The position numbers were made by a program, and so were the translations under genes. A stretch of 50,587 bases of DNA. Origin: a virus. The stretch covers positions 1-50,587 of the IMG/VR virus record IMGVR_UViG_3300017989_000155; one strand, given 5' to 3'. Every line of letters begins with the position of its first letter. Positions within the stretch are counted from its first letter, which is position 1. A model generated the notes under the pieces. That model ran no database searches and was not told the origin of the DNA. It saw nothing but the letters and a program-made list of their open reading frames with translations. This document shows positions 42,231-49,017 of this stretch, piece after piece.

Positions 42231-42494
42231 TTAATCAACTTCTACAGTTTCGGATGGTACGTAAGGGGTATAATGTCCAGATATATGAGGTAATCTATCC
42301 TTTATATCCTCTATTATACTCATGATATTATCATAATCTTCTTTATTTACTTGAATAGCTCTACCTTGTCTTACCGCTTTATCGTAAGCTTCTTTCTTAG
42401 ATTGCTCATTACCTGGAGTATAGGTGTAACATTTACCTGAATCTCCCCAGGAATAACCTGGTTTACCATCAGTGTGACAAGATTTTACTGGCAT
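42231..42494 (-). CDS. small KPGYxWGDSGKCYTY-motif protein
   Basis: An 87-residue protein: MPVKSCHTDGKPGYSWGDSG, KCYTYTPGNEQSKKEAYDKA, VRQGRAIQVNKEDYDNIMSI. Short proteins with the N-terminal GKPGYxWGxxGKCYTY motif followed by an alanine/lysine helix recur near head genes of tailed viruses, but their function is unknown. The C-terminal 40 residues (IEDIKDRLPHISGHYTPYVP) are variable-looking. Probably an accessory head protein. Confidence 0.5.
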   Translation of the reverse strand: MPVKSCHTDGKPGYSWGDSGKCYTYTPGNEQSKKEAYDKAVRQGRAIQVNKEDYDNIMSIIEDIKDRLPHISGHYTPYVPSETVEVD

Positions 42495-42495
42495 A

Positions 42496-42648
42496 TTAAC
42501 AAGATATATAATAATTATCTACATTCTTTGGATTTAGTTGTGGAATTGTTTCTCCATGTAGCATAAGTTTATCAGCCCACCAAGTTGCTCTATCTTCGTA
42601 ACCACTTTCTTCAAATGGTTTATTGGCATTATATGTTTTTTCAATCAT
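42496..42648 (-). CDS. 50-residue protein in a micro-gene run
   Basis: From ATG 42648 the frame reads MIEKTYNANKPFEESGYEDR, ATWWADKLMLHGETIPQLNP, KNVDNYYISC. AxWWADKLM looks protein-like. The next gene downstream starts 2 bp after this stop. It is too short for routine gene prediction. Function unknown. Confidence 0.4.
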   Translation of the reverse strand: MIEKTYNANKPFEESGYEDRATWWADKLMLHGETIPQLNPKNVDNYYISC

Positions 42649-42659
42649 ATATATCTCAT

Positions 42660-42740
42660 TTAAAAACTAAAAGAGCAAAAACAATAACCCATCATTTTTG
42701 CATTAAACCCTGGATTTTCTCCAGTTTCCATTACTCTCAT
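42660..42740 (-). CDS. 26-residue micro-ORF
   Basis: The frame from ATG 42740 reads MRVMETGENPGFNAKMMGYC followed by FCSFSF. GGAGAAAATAAA immediately upstream contains an SD-like GGAG. The stop is 12 bp before the 50-residue gene. ATG 42731 is an alternative. Translation is plausible but unproven. Confidence 0.3.
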   Translation of the reverse strand: MRVMETGENPGFNAKMMGYCFCSFSF

Positions 42741-42741
42741 T

Positions 42742-42813
42742 TTATTTTCTCCTATAACCTATGATATATGGGAATATACCTGGTCCAAAGGGGACTACGT
42801 TTCTTATACACAT
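42742..42813 (-). CDS. 23-residue micro-ORF
   Basis: From ATG 42813 the frame reads MCIRNVVPFGPGIFPYIIGY then RRK. GGAGGT lies about 12 nt upstream (complement of 42825-42830), a strong SD. The stop is within the SD region of the next micro-ORF. PGIFPYIIGY is hydrophobic, so a small peptide at a membrane is possible. Confidence 0.35.
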   Translation of the reverse strand: MCIRNVVPFGPGIFPYIIGYRRK

Positions 42814-42814
42814 A

Positions 42815-42904
42815 TTAATTAACTACCTCCGTTAATATATACCATATTGCTACTAATGTTAGAACAAGCCAGGATATTTTGTTAGCTACATATTTAAATT
42901 TCAT
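42815..42904 (-). CDS. 29-residue small membrane protein
   Basis: From ATG 42904 (overlapping the previous stop as ATGA) the frame reads MKFKYVANKISWLVLTLVAI, WYILTEVVN: a basic N terminus followed by one ~17-residue membrane helix. Coupling by ATGA and the membrane pattern make it likely to be real despite the size. It could be a holin-like or regulatory membrane peptide. Confidence 0.45.
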   Translation of the reverse strand: MKFKYVANKISWLVLTLVAIWYILTEVVN

Positions 42905-43221
42905 ATTTTATTAATACCCATTATATGACAATGATGATGATCAAATATTCTTCTGCCTTTACATCTTAGGGTGATTCCACCACCAAATATTCTTCTACTC
43001 CTATATAATATTCTGCCCCATGACTCTCTAGTTATTTGTGTTATATGTTCACCGTAAATTACCATAGGAGTTTTACAAGTTAGACAATCAACTATGATGA
43101 ATTCGGCTTTAGGTATATCCTCAACTTTCTCTGGGTAATATAATTTTGTTTTTAGATTATTTTTTGGATCTAAAAATATATCACAGAGAGGACAACCCTT
43201 TACTCTAATTTGATGATCCAT
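42901..43221 (-). CDS. HIT-like zinc-binding protein
   Basis: A 106-residue protein. KGCPLCDIFLD near the N terminus and VDCLTCKTPMVIYGEH in the middle each hold a CxxC. The C terminus has FDHHHCHIMG, in which alternate histidines (HxHxH) resemble the HIT-family catalytic triad. The segment KTPMVIYGEHITQITRESWG, then RRIFGGGITLR, is similar to HIT-like proteins with a PMV and a late DH-x-H. A nucleotide-binding or hydrolase role is possible; zinc through CxxC pairs likely. No named enzyme can be assigned. Confidence 0.45.
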   Translation of the reverse strand: MDHQIRVKGCPLCDIFLDPKNNLKTKLYYPEKVEDIPKAEFIIVDCLTCKTPMVIYGEHITQITRESWGRILYRSRRIFGGGITLRCKGRRIFDHHHCHIMGINKI

Positions 43222-43223
43222 TA

Positions 43224-43379
43224 TTAACTCTCTAAGTATCGGATGGTTTTACCATCTTCAGTTTCTAATACCAAATAGTTTCCTAATTCACAAGATGCAT
43301 TCCACTTACAATGATGACATTCTTTGCCATAATTTTTACAACGGTTGTAGAATGAGCATACTATATTTTTTGTTTTCAT
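43224..43379 (-). CDS. 51-residue cysteine-rich protein
   Basis: From ATG 43379, overlapping the previous stop (ATGA), the frame reads MKTKNIVCSFYNRCKNYGKE, CHHCKWNASCELGNYLVLET, EDGKTIRYLES. Five cysteines and two histidines in 30 residues (CSFYNRC...CHHC...C) form a compact zinc-binding or disulfide module. Too short for most gene finders but well framed by its neighbours. Function unknown. Confidence 0.5.
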   Translation of the reverse strand: MKTKNIVCSFYNRCKNYGKECHHCKWNASCELGNYLVLETEDGKTIRYLES

Positions 43380-43630
43380 AGTGTATTTACCATTATCACA
43401 TCATTCAATTCTTCTCTAAATTTCTTATTGAATTTCCTACCTAACTTAGGAATCACTTTAATATCCTTTGAATAGTATTTAATTTTATTTTCAATTAGAT
43501 ATTCAGCTATATTATTTATTATGGTATCAAAACCACTATCTATAAATACTATAGTTGGTGTTCCACTATATGTTAAACATATACATTCCTTTCCAAATAC
43601 TTCTTTCATTTCAATGTATTCAGTTATCAA
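43376..43630 (-). CDS. 84-residue protein, unknown, TTG start
   Basis: Reads (M)ITEYIEMKEVFGKECICLTY, SGTPTIVFIDSGFDTIINNI, AEYLIENKIKYYSKDIKVIP. A TTG overlapping the previous stop (TTGA) is preceded by GAGGA 8 nt upstream; an ATG at codon 8 is the alternative. Hydrophobic strand TIVFIDSG and two helices give a mixed alpha-beta fold. No family recognised. Confidence 0.4.
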   Translation of the reverse strand: MITEYIEMKEVFGKECICLTYSGTPTIVFIDSGFDTIINNIAEYLIENKIKYYSKDIKVIPKLGRKFNKKFREELNDVIMVNTL

Positions 43631-44091
43631 GGTTTAATCCTCGTATTTTCACAAGCTGGATATAGAACTACTGCTGCTCCTATGAATTCTATATTACTTG
43701 CATATCTTTTATTATCATCTGGATTCCAATAATCTTGAGTGGTTAGCTCAACTGAAAGCCAATTAACTAAACCATTATCTATCATTTTAATTACACTCTT
43801 AGCATTTTCAGTTATTGGGAAGATATATAAATCTCCTCTAACAGCTCCGTCCTTGAAATACGTATTCTTAATAAAACCTACTCTCTTTAGAACTTCAAAC
43901 GAATGATCTAAATTAAGAAAATTAGCTGACCAATTTGTTGCACCCTTTTCAATTTCATCATATGTGTACATAACTGGGCTCATAGTAATTGAATCTGAGA
44001 ACTCACCTTCTGTTAATAGGATTGTGTCTCTATAGATTCTTACATCTGAAGATTTACTAAGAATTTTTTTATTATATTTAAACGGAATCAT
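43627..44091 (-). CDS. prohead protease-like protein 1
   Basis: From ATG 44091 a 154-residue protein: MIPFKYNKKILSKSSDVRIY, TWSANF-like region NWSANFLNLDHSFEVLKRVG (His in LDHS), DGAVRGDLYIFPITENAKSV, NGLVNWLSVELTTQDYW (Ser in WLSVE), NIEFIGAAVVLYPACENTRI. A His on one strand, dGxvrGdL, a helix and then LSVE is the core layout of HK97-type (S78-like) prohead proteases. It comes right after the portal gene, the canonical place. The frame is open upstream to 44139, but that part is a shadow of the portal C terminus; the chosen start overlaps the portal stop by 14 bp. A second protease-like gene lies 2.3 kb further on. Confidence 0.6.
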   Translation of the reverse strand: MIPFKYNKKILSKSSDVRIYRDTILLTEGEFSDSITMSPVMYTYDEIEKGATNWSANFLNLDHSFEVLKRVGFIKNTYFKDGAVRGDLYIFPITENAKSVIKMIDNGLVNWLSVELTTQDYWNPDDNKRYASNIEFIGAAVVLYPACENTRIKP

Positions 44092-45367
44092 CGGGAAGTG
44101 AAGGTTTCTTTCCTTCTGTTTCTTCATCTTCATTGTCATCCTCTTCTTCTTTAACAGGCTCGATTACAATTAATTCATCCCCACCTTCTATTGGAGCGTA
44201 ACCGAACATAGATCTTACTTCATTTATAGTAAATGGTTGTTTACCAGATGGATATCCTCTTAATAAATTTCCAAGCCATTTTGATTTAACAGCTTCATCA
44301 GCATCAGTCACTGAATTGAATCTAAGAAATACTATATCAGGTTCAAATCCATTCTTTTCTAGTATTGGATTTATTAATTCCATCCTGATTTGATTTGCTA
44401 TTTTAGTTTGTATGGAACGAACAAATCTTTCATACATAACTTCCTTGATTTTAGCTGTAGCTTCTGTAGATCCTTTACCTAGTCCAAGAGCTTCTTCTGG
44501 GCATAACATTCCTATAACTAATTGAGTTTGGAATATATTTGAATACTCCTCTACTCCTGGAACTCCTTTTTCATCAATTACCTCTATATCAACTAATCCT
44601 GGTAATATAATCTCATTTAACTCTGTAATGTCCTCTAATTCACTCTGTATGTCAGTAAATACCGATGTAGGTGGTATTTCCTCTGGTGTACCTACTCTAA
44701 CCTTATATTTAGGTGTACCGTGTCTGATAATTGCATTAGCTAAAGCTTGATCGGTAGCTATTTTTCTATCTATAGTCTCCTTAGAAGGTTCTATTAGAGA
44801 GAGACCATAAGGAGAACTTGCTCTCGGGAAGAACTTGATATGTATTATATCCTCCGGTTTTAATACGGTAGGTTGTAGTTTTCCACCAATCTTTTGTTGA
44901 AAACCTGTAGTTACCCCAAATTTATCATAAAGTATATTCATAGTTATTGGATCAACTGATTTGAGTCTAGTTATATCTCCTTTAGAAGTTTTAACTAACT
45001 CTATGAATGCATCTCCATATACTAATGTATATATTACACTATCCAATAACACTTCATCTAATGTTATCTTATCTAAATAAGACTTAATTAAAGTTGTTGC
45101 ATTCTCATCATCCGACATTAAATTATAACCTACCATTATAGCGTTCCAAGCAGTTATATTTACTGCTGCAAAGACTGTATTTTCTCCCTCATAATAATCT
45201 TTATAAGATTTTAATAGGAACTCAGTTCTTTCACTAGATGAAGAAATTTTACCTTTTTCTGCACCCTTTCCAGTTGCTATTATGGTTTTAGGTTTACCTT
45301 TATCGTCAAGATAAATAGATCTTTTCTTTCTCCTTAATTGTAAAGGAATTCTATCTCTTAATCCCAT
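44078..45367 (-). CDS. portal protein
   Basis: A 429-residue protein. Typical portal pieces are NTVFAAVNITAWNAIMVGYN, LLDSVIYTLVYGDAFIELVK, RLKSVDPITMNILYDKFG, LKPEDIIHIKFFPRASSPYG, SLIEPSKETIDRKIATDQAL and IGMLCPEEALGLGKGSTEAT, ending in a helix KIANQIRMELINPILEKNGF and an acidic C-terminal tail (EEEDDNEDEETEGKK). These are the SPP1/HK97-like portal core: stem helices, crown and clip. Genome position directly after terminase and Alba is standard for the portal. No frameshift or truncation seen. Confidence 0.88.
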   Translation of the reverse strand: MGLRDRIPLQLRRKKRSIYLDDKGKPKTIIATGKGAEKGKISSSSERTEFLLKSYKDYYEGENTVFAAVNITAWNAIMVGYNLMSDDENATTLIKSYLDKITLDEVLLDSVIYTLVYGDAFIELVKTSKGDITRLKSVDPITMNILYDKFGVTTGFQQKIGGKLQPTVLKPEDIIHIKFFPRASSPYGLSLIEPSKETIDRKIATDQALANAIIRHGTPKYKVRVGTPEEIPPTSVFTDIQSELEDITELNEIILPGLVDIEVIDEKGVPGVEEYSNIFQTQLVIGMLCPEEALGLGKGSTEATAKIKEVMYERFVRSIQTKIANQIRMELINPILEKNGFEPDIVFLRFNSVTDADEAVKSKWLGNLLRGYPSGKQPFTINEVRSMFGYAPIEGGDELIVIEPVKEEEDDNEDEETEGKKPSLPDDSV

Positions 45368-45381
45368 ATAATCCTCTTCTT

Positions 45382-45663
45382 TTAATCTTTTTCAATTTTT
45401 TTAATATTTTCCTTTTCTGTACCAGTTAGTGTGATTTCTAATGTGGATACCTTTCTTTTATCAAAAGGTTCACTATCAACTTTTATTACGTACTTTGGAT
45501 TGTCTAAATAATCTCTAATTAGTATAGCTAGAATATCTATAGCTTTCTTAATATTGCTACCTCTAGCCATTATAATTATATTCTTTTCTTTTTCTGGAGT
45601 ATAGAAAACCGCAGAGATGTATCTAGAAATATCTTTGCTTCCAATATAAATTTGTTCTGACAT
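45382..45663 (-). CDS. alba: Alba-family DNA/RNA-binding protein
   Basis: From ATG 45663 a 93-residue protein: MSEQIYIGSKDISRYISAVF, YTPEKEKNIIIMARGSNIKK, AIDILAILIRDYLDNPKYVI, KVDSEPFDKRKVSTLEITLT. The GSK start, the IIMARGSNIKKAIDI segment (28-44, compare ARGxAIxKAVD) and the late VSTLEITLTG strand match Alba. The start is set by GGAGG (complement of 45666-45670); a longer frame reaches 45705 but overlaps terminase. Alba compacts chromatin in archaea and can bind RNA. A viral Alba between large terminase and portal could package or condense genome DNA, or silence host or virus genes. It supports an archaeal host. Confidence 0.82.
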   Translation of the reverse strand: MSEQIYIGSKDISRYISAVFYTPEKEKNIIIMARGSNIKKAIDILAILIRDYLDNPKYVIKVDSEPFDKRKVSTLEITLTGTEKENIKKIEKD

Positions 45664-45673
45664 GTGTCCTCCA

Positions 45674-47092
45674 TTATACTTTGGTAATTTTATACCTATT
45701 AACATTAGGTTTTGTAGAACCTACTTTCTTTCCTATGGATATCATATCCTTGACTGCCCCCCAGTCTACTGGTTTATCTATGTCACTTTCATGTTGTGAA
45801 GCTTGTACTGCAAAGGACAATGAGTCAATAGTATCATCATGTGCTCCTCTAGGAAAATATATCATTTCATCTGCCCATTCTACTAATTTTGGGTTTAAAT
45901 ATATTCGTTGAGTTTCAAATAATACAGATAATCTCTGTACTCTAGACATCCTATCATTTACGATGGATGATTTTATAGGAACTATCGGGAGTGTAGTAGA
46001 TTCTGTTAATTGATCTACAATCATTTTCTGTTGTGCTGCTTGTTCTATTCCTATTCTTGAAGGTGTCCATTTAGTATCATATGATTTAATGAGATCAAAT
46101 TGCCTAAATAAAGAGGCTTTAGTTCTTAATCCATCCAATACATATACCTTTCCTTCATATACTCCTATCACAGTTATGGTGAAAAAATCAGTATCCTTTC
46201 CTTTAGATGATAAATCTACTCCTATAAAAGTTTCTATTTCATCTTGTGGATATTTAAAGTGCTCCACTGAATATTCAACCCATGCTCTTTTAATGGGTGA
46301 ATCCTCAGAGGATACTATTTCATTTTGATATTGCATTTCAAAACTGATACTCCCCATACCAGCTTTTCTTTTCATAAGTTCCTCGTAGGTCCATTGTCCT
46401 GGCCAAAGAACTTCCTTTTTCTCCTCATCTATGATAGCTTTATATGTAGCTGATTTATAATTGGTAAGTTTCTGAAAGTAATTATGAATATCATCTTCGT
46501 GCCATCTTGTACCTATAGAGATTATTTGTCCATTAGGTTCAAGCATAGGTGTTATGGTGGAATTATACCAATCAACTAATTCCTTTCTTCTATGTTCAGT
46601 TCGTGAATTTTTTTGGTCAGTTATATCGTCTAAGACGATTATATCGTAATGTCCTCCAACCATTCCTGCAGTAACTCCATATACCGTGAAGGTTGGTTCC
46701 TTGTTAGCCATACCACCTTGTCCAGATCTTAATACTCTAAGAGTAGATCTTGACCAATCAGCATAACCCTTCTGTTGACCAAAAGTTTGTATTAAGGTAT
46801 CATTAGATTCCAAAGGTCTTTGTACTAATGACATCATTTCGTTAGCTTTATCTTGATTAATTGTGACAGTTAGAACCCTTATATTTGGGTTCTTAACTAT
46901 TCTCCAAGTGAGATAAGCTCCTACTAGGACTGATTTACCATGTCCTCTTGGAGCTAATAAAGAAGAATATTGATTCTTCTCAAATAATTCTATCCATTCC
47001 TTGTGAAACCATTCACATTTGAGTCCAAGAATATCGGTTATGAATCCTTCGTAATCGAGTGCATATTTAAATGAGTCTAAGTCTTGTGTCAT
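45674..47092 (-). CDS. terL: terminase large subunit
   Basis: A 472-residue packaging motor. Residues 47-54 are the Walker A variant APRGHGKS; DIIVLDD (150-156) is Walker B with catalytic acid; IISIGTRWHEDD (190-201) matches the coupling motif region. The nuclease half has GVDLSSKGKD (291-300) and RGAHDDTIDSLSFAV (415-429) that carry the metal-binding acids of the RNase H-like fold. Both halves are intact. It has its own TATA box about 28 nt upstream and no clear SD, so it may be leaderless. It is followed by the Alba gene. Confidence 0.93.
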   Translation of the reverse strand: MTQDLDSFKYALDYEGFITDILGLKCEWFHKEWIELFEKNQYSSLLAPRGHGKSVLVGAYLTWRIVKNPNIRVLTVTINQDKANEMMSLVQRPLESNDTLIQTFGQQKGYADWSRSTLRVLRSGQGGMANKEPTFTVYGVTAGMVGGHYDIIVLDDITDQKNSRTEHRRKELVDWYNSTITPMLEPNGQIISIGTRWHEDDIHNYFQKLTNYKSATYKAIIDEEKKEVLWPGQWTYEELMKRKAGMGSISFEMQYQNEIVSSEDSPIKRAWVEYSVEHFKYPQDEIETFIGVDLSSKGKDTDFFTITVIGVYEGKVYVLDGLRTKASLFRQFDLIKSYDTKWTPSRIGIEQAAQQKMIVDQLTESTTLPIVPIKSSIVNDRMSRVQRLSVLFETQRIYLNPKLVEWADEMIYFPRGAHDDTIDSLSFAVQASQHESDIDKPVDWGAVKDMISIGKKVGSTKPNVNRYKITKV

Positions 47093-47115
47093 AATATCGA
47101 ATGAATAGAAAAAAA

Positions 47116-47129
47116 CATATAAACATAAC
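47116..47129 (-). promoter_or_regulatory. TATA promoter of terL (leaderless)
   Basis: The - strand has GTTATGTTTATATG with the box GTTTATATG centred about 28 nt before the terL ATG. A start site about 25 nt downstream of the box would fall within a few bases of the ATG, so the mRNA would be nearly leaderless. No SD lies ahead of the ATG. Confidence 0.6.
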
Positions 47130-47157
47130 TTTTTATTGATTAGGACTTTATTTAACC

Positions 47158-47280
47158 TTAGAAGTTAAAGCCAAATGAGAAAGTTAATCCTAACAAACTC
47201 TGTGCAATAAATAGTATACCGAAGAACGGTAATACCCATTTAGATGCATCGGATAACCACTTATCTAAATCCATTTTCAT
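47158..47280 (-). CDS. 40-residue small membrane protein
   Basis: From ATG 47280 the frame reads MKMDLDKWLSDASKWVLPFF, GILFIAQSLLGLTFSFGFNF: an amphipathic start and one or two short membrane segments. It lies between a two-helix membrane gene and terL. A TATA-like GTTATATTATG is about 30 nt upstream. Such small hydrophobic proteins can act in egress, but this one has no known family. Confidence 0.45.
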   Translation of the reverse strand: MKMDLDKWLSDASKWVLPFFGILFIAQSLLGLTFSFGFNF

Positions 47281-47310
47281 CTTTTTCTATTTTTTAATAA
47301 CATAATATAA

Positions 47311-47391
47311 CATACCATTGGTTCTGAGCTTTGTTTTGCTCTGTAGAAATCTACAGTGTCTACTGTCTGTCTTAAAGAACCATTAGGTATG
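47311..47391 (-). other. long imperfect hairpin with inner hairpin (possible structured RNA)
   Basis: CATACCATTGGTTCT (47311-47325) pairs with AGAACCATTAGGTATG (47376-47391) with one bulged base, enclosing about 50 nt. Within it CTGTAG (47341-47346) pairs exactly with CTACAG (47351-47356) over an AAAT loop. The element sits in the intergenic space 47281-47445 between the two-helix membrane gene and the 40-residue gene, on the late strand. It could be a transcript-processing or regulatory structure or an ncRNA. I see no coding sense in it. Confidence 0.4.
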
Positions 47392-47445
47392 ATTCTTTAT
47401 GTCTTCAAAAGATTCGACAGTCTTTACAGAAATTCTGACTTATTA

Positions 47446-47697
47446 TTAAGCTTCAACTTCTATTGTCTTAGTATCGTTGTAGTGCTTCAATAGGTTCATT
47501 AAAGCATGTATCATACCAACAATTATAGGTATATATACTGCGTATTCAACTGGAAATTCAGGTCCTTGTACGAAGTCAATGATATAAGCTAGTATAATAG
47601 GTACTAAAGTTATTAAAAGTCCTGTGAAGAACTTTTTAACTGTTATCCATGGATCGTATGCCGAAACGGTTACTGTCTTATATTTCTTTTTAGCCAT
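47446..47697 (-). CDS. two-helix membrane protein (holin-like)
   Basis: An 83-residue protein with a basic N terminus (AKKKYKTVTVSAYDPWITVK), membrane helix 1 (FTGLLITLVPIILAYIIDFV), a short loop (QGPEFPVEYA) and helix 2 (VYIPIIVGMIHALMNLLK), ending in a charged tail. Size and two-helix topology fit class II holins, and it lies between small and large terminase. In an archaeal host with no murein a holin-like name is only structural; a membrane role in egress is likely. Confidence 0.5.
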   Translation of the reverse strand: MAKKKYKTVTVSAYDPWITVKKFFTGLLITLVPIILAYIIDFVQGPEFPVEYAVYIPIIVGMIHALMNLLKHYNDTKTIEVEA

Positions 47698-47709
47698 ATT
47701 TATCTTCTC

Positions 47710-48291
47710 CTAATTTGTATCAACATTTTTTGTGTAGATTTTATTTATCTTATTTAATACACGCTCTCTACACTCGGGACATAAATCATTTTCTGCTATA
47801 TCAATCATGATTATGTTTAGATTCTGTATTTTCTTTTGATTTATCTCTCCAACATTCTTTATTTGTTTACCTAGATGGAACATTTTTGACTCAGAAAGTT
47901 TTAGTTTGTCCATCATGTTTTTATTAGATTGTTGGATTACCTTTGTTAAATCAGAATAACTCCCATCTTTTTCAGCCTTCTTATATAGCTTATCTAATCT
48001 AGTTGACCATTTATTTAATTCTTTTCTGATTTCATCAGATGTTTCTTTATAGTCTCTTTTTACAAAATCAACTAAATCTTCTCCTTTCTCATCCAATTCG
48101 ATGAGTTGGTTTTCGTCCTTTCTTTCTTTATATCTCTGGACAGCCATATGAGAAATTTTAACTAGCTCAGGCTCATCTGAGTGATTGTTTCTGATAACAT
48201 CTCTAATACTGTATGTTGAATAACCATTTTCTAAAAGTGAATCTACTTCTGGTTCTAGTCCGTATTTTATAATTAGATTAGTTCTAGTCAT
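47710..48291 (-). CDS. terminase small subunit-like protein
   Basis: A 193-residue protein. The N-terminal part (TRTNLIIKYGLEPEVDSLLE, NGYSTYSIRDVIRNNHSDEP) resembles a helix-turn-helix DNA-binding domain; a long coiled-coil follows (EIRKELNKWSTRLDKLYKKA, SDLTKVIQQSNKNMMDKLKL). The C terminus has ENDLCPECRERVLNKINKIY with a CxxC pair. HTH plus coiled coil upstream of terL is the usual architecture of small terminase. Sequence-level family membership is not clear. The 24-residue ORF just upstream is coupled to it (TATATGACTAG overlap). Confidence 0.55.
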   Translation of the reverse strand: MTRTNLIIKYGLEPEVDSLLENGYSTYSIRDVIRNNHSDEPELVKISHMAVQRYKERKDENQLIELDEKGEDLVDFVKRDYKETSDEIRKELNKWSTRLDKLYKKAEKDGSYSDLTKVIQQSNKNMMDKLKLSESKMFHLGKQIKNVGEINQKKIQNLNIIMIDIAENDLCPECRERVLNKINKIYTKNVDTN

Positions 48292-48358
48292 ATATAAAAT
48301 CCCTAATACTAACAGTACCGTAATAGGTACCTGCTTTATATAAATCTATAACTTTCAT
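48284..48358 (-). CDS. 24-residue micro-ORF ahead of small terminase
   Basis: From ATG 48358 the frame reads MKVIDLYKAGTYYGTVSIRD, FIYD, and its stop overlaps the small terminase start. GAGAG precedes it by about 6 nt. Coupling could make it a leader peptide; coding is uncertain. Confidence 0.3.
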   Translation of the reverse strand: MKVIDLYKAGTYYGTVSIRDFIYD

Positions 48359-48377
48359 AATATCTCTCTATTTATTT

Positions 48378-48461
48378 TTAAATTAATATAGGTAGCATTA
48401 AAATTAATGTAACCCACCTGTTCCTAATACCCGGCTTAGCTTGCCTCTCCTTGTTTGACAT
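48378..48461 (-). CDS. 27-residue small membrane protein
   Basis: From ATG 48461 the frame reads MSNKERQAKPGIRNRWVTLI, LMLPILI: a basic, tail-anchored peptide with one short C-terminal membrane helix. It is the first ORF after the strongest late-strand TATA box and its expected 16-nt leader includes AGAG-like purine bases. Confidence 0.4.
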   Translation of the reverse strand: MSNKERQAKPGIRNRWVTLILMLPILI

Positions 48462-48495
48462 ATTTTATTATATCTCTTTTGTGAGTAGGTAGAAA

Positions 48496-48514
48496 GGTAT
48501 ATATATAGTTTTCC
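48496..48514 (-). promoter_or_regulatory. main late-strand promoter
   Basis: The - strand has GGAAAACTATATATATACC: a purine-rich BRE-like part followed by a long TATA box, centred about 42 nt ahead of the first late ORF at 48461. It is the only strong BRE/TATA box facing the late genes near their upstream end. The inverted copy of the TATA box faces right too, but BRE polarity favours the late direction. Confidence 0.6.
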
Positions 48515-48585
48515 TTTCTTCTCTCTCAATAATATTATATGTTGGTCGATTTGTTACATATAAATAATTCCCCTCCTGTTAGCTA

Positions 48586-48602
48586 CCGAAACCTTTATAT
48601 AC
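48586..48602 (+). promoter_or_regulatory. BRE/TATA promoter facing right (P1)
   Basis: CCGAAACCTTTATATAC is a textbook archaeal BRE+TATA. It would start transcription near 48622. A second TATA-like CACTATATAAAG lies at 48616-48627. The first small ORF starts at 48775, so the leader is about 150 nt, unlike the other early promoters. The stretch 48603-48774 contains two copies of TAGCGTTATA (48631-48640 and 48706-48715) and no clear coding frame. Confidence 0.7.
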
Positions 48603-48774
48603 TACCTGGTTGCCACACTATATAAAGTTTTAGCGTTATATTACCACAAAAATCAACCTAGTATTATATTGATTTCGACTAAGGATATCAGGACTGCTTT
48701 TGGGATAGCGTTATACCGAAGGTAGATAACTAAGCACTATGGATTTTATAGGGGAATTTCCGTAAGGTTTCTTT

Positions 48775-48888
48775 ATGTCTAATAGGTTAAACGAAAGTGA
48801 ACAAATGCGTTTCCAAAGTCTTGAATTAAACCAAGATTACCACCTGTTGCAACGAGCTGAATCAACGGGATATGTATCTTATTATTAA
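48775..48888 (+). CDS. 37-residue small protein, unknown
   Basis: From ATG 48775 the frame reads MSNRLNESEQMRFQSLELNQ, DYHLLQRAESTGYVSYY. AAGG about 9 nt upstream is a weak SD. The peptide is polar and helical-looking. It is the first ORF behind P1. Coding is plausible but unproven. Confidence 0.4.
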   Translation: MSNRLNESEQMRFQSLELNQDYHLLQRAESTGYVSYY

Positions 48889-48980
48889 GGTAAATGATGT
48901 CATAGGTGTTTACGTTGGACTTCCTATTCGTTACCATATTATTAATTAAAGCACTACCGTTGCACTTCCGTTGAGAAAAT

Positions 48981-48996
48981 CGAAAGTGATATAAGT
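48981..48996 (+). promoter_or_regulatory. promoter of the metallopeptidase gene (leaderless)
   Basis: CGAAAGTGATATAAGT: a BRE-like CGAAA and a TATA box centred about 26 nt ahead of ATG 49018. This makes 49018, not the ATG at 48997 that lies directly behind the box, the likely start. Confidence 0.55.
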
Positions 48997-49017
48997 ATGT
49001 ATGTTATATCTACTTGC

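Noticed and set aside
47446-47697. Calling the two-helix protein a definite holin
   Set aside because: Topology alone does not prove it; the same layout occurs in many small membrane proteins.
7407-48461. A lysin or endolysin for a murein wall
   Set aside because: No amidase, lysozyme, NlpC/P60 or pseudomurein peptidase motifs were recognised; the late block holds only membrane peptides that could help egress.
48631-48715. Two copies of TAGCGTTATA as a replication-origin iteron
   Set aside because: Only two short copies, no AT-rich unwinding element or initiator gene next to them.
48997-49017. ATG 48997 as start of the metallopeptidase-like gene
   Set aside because: It lies directly behind the TATA box, before the expected transcript start.
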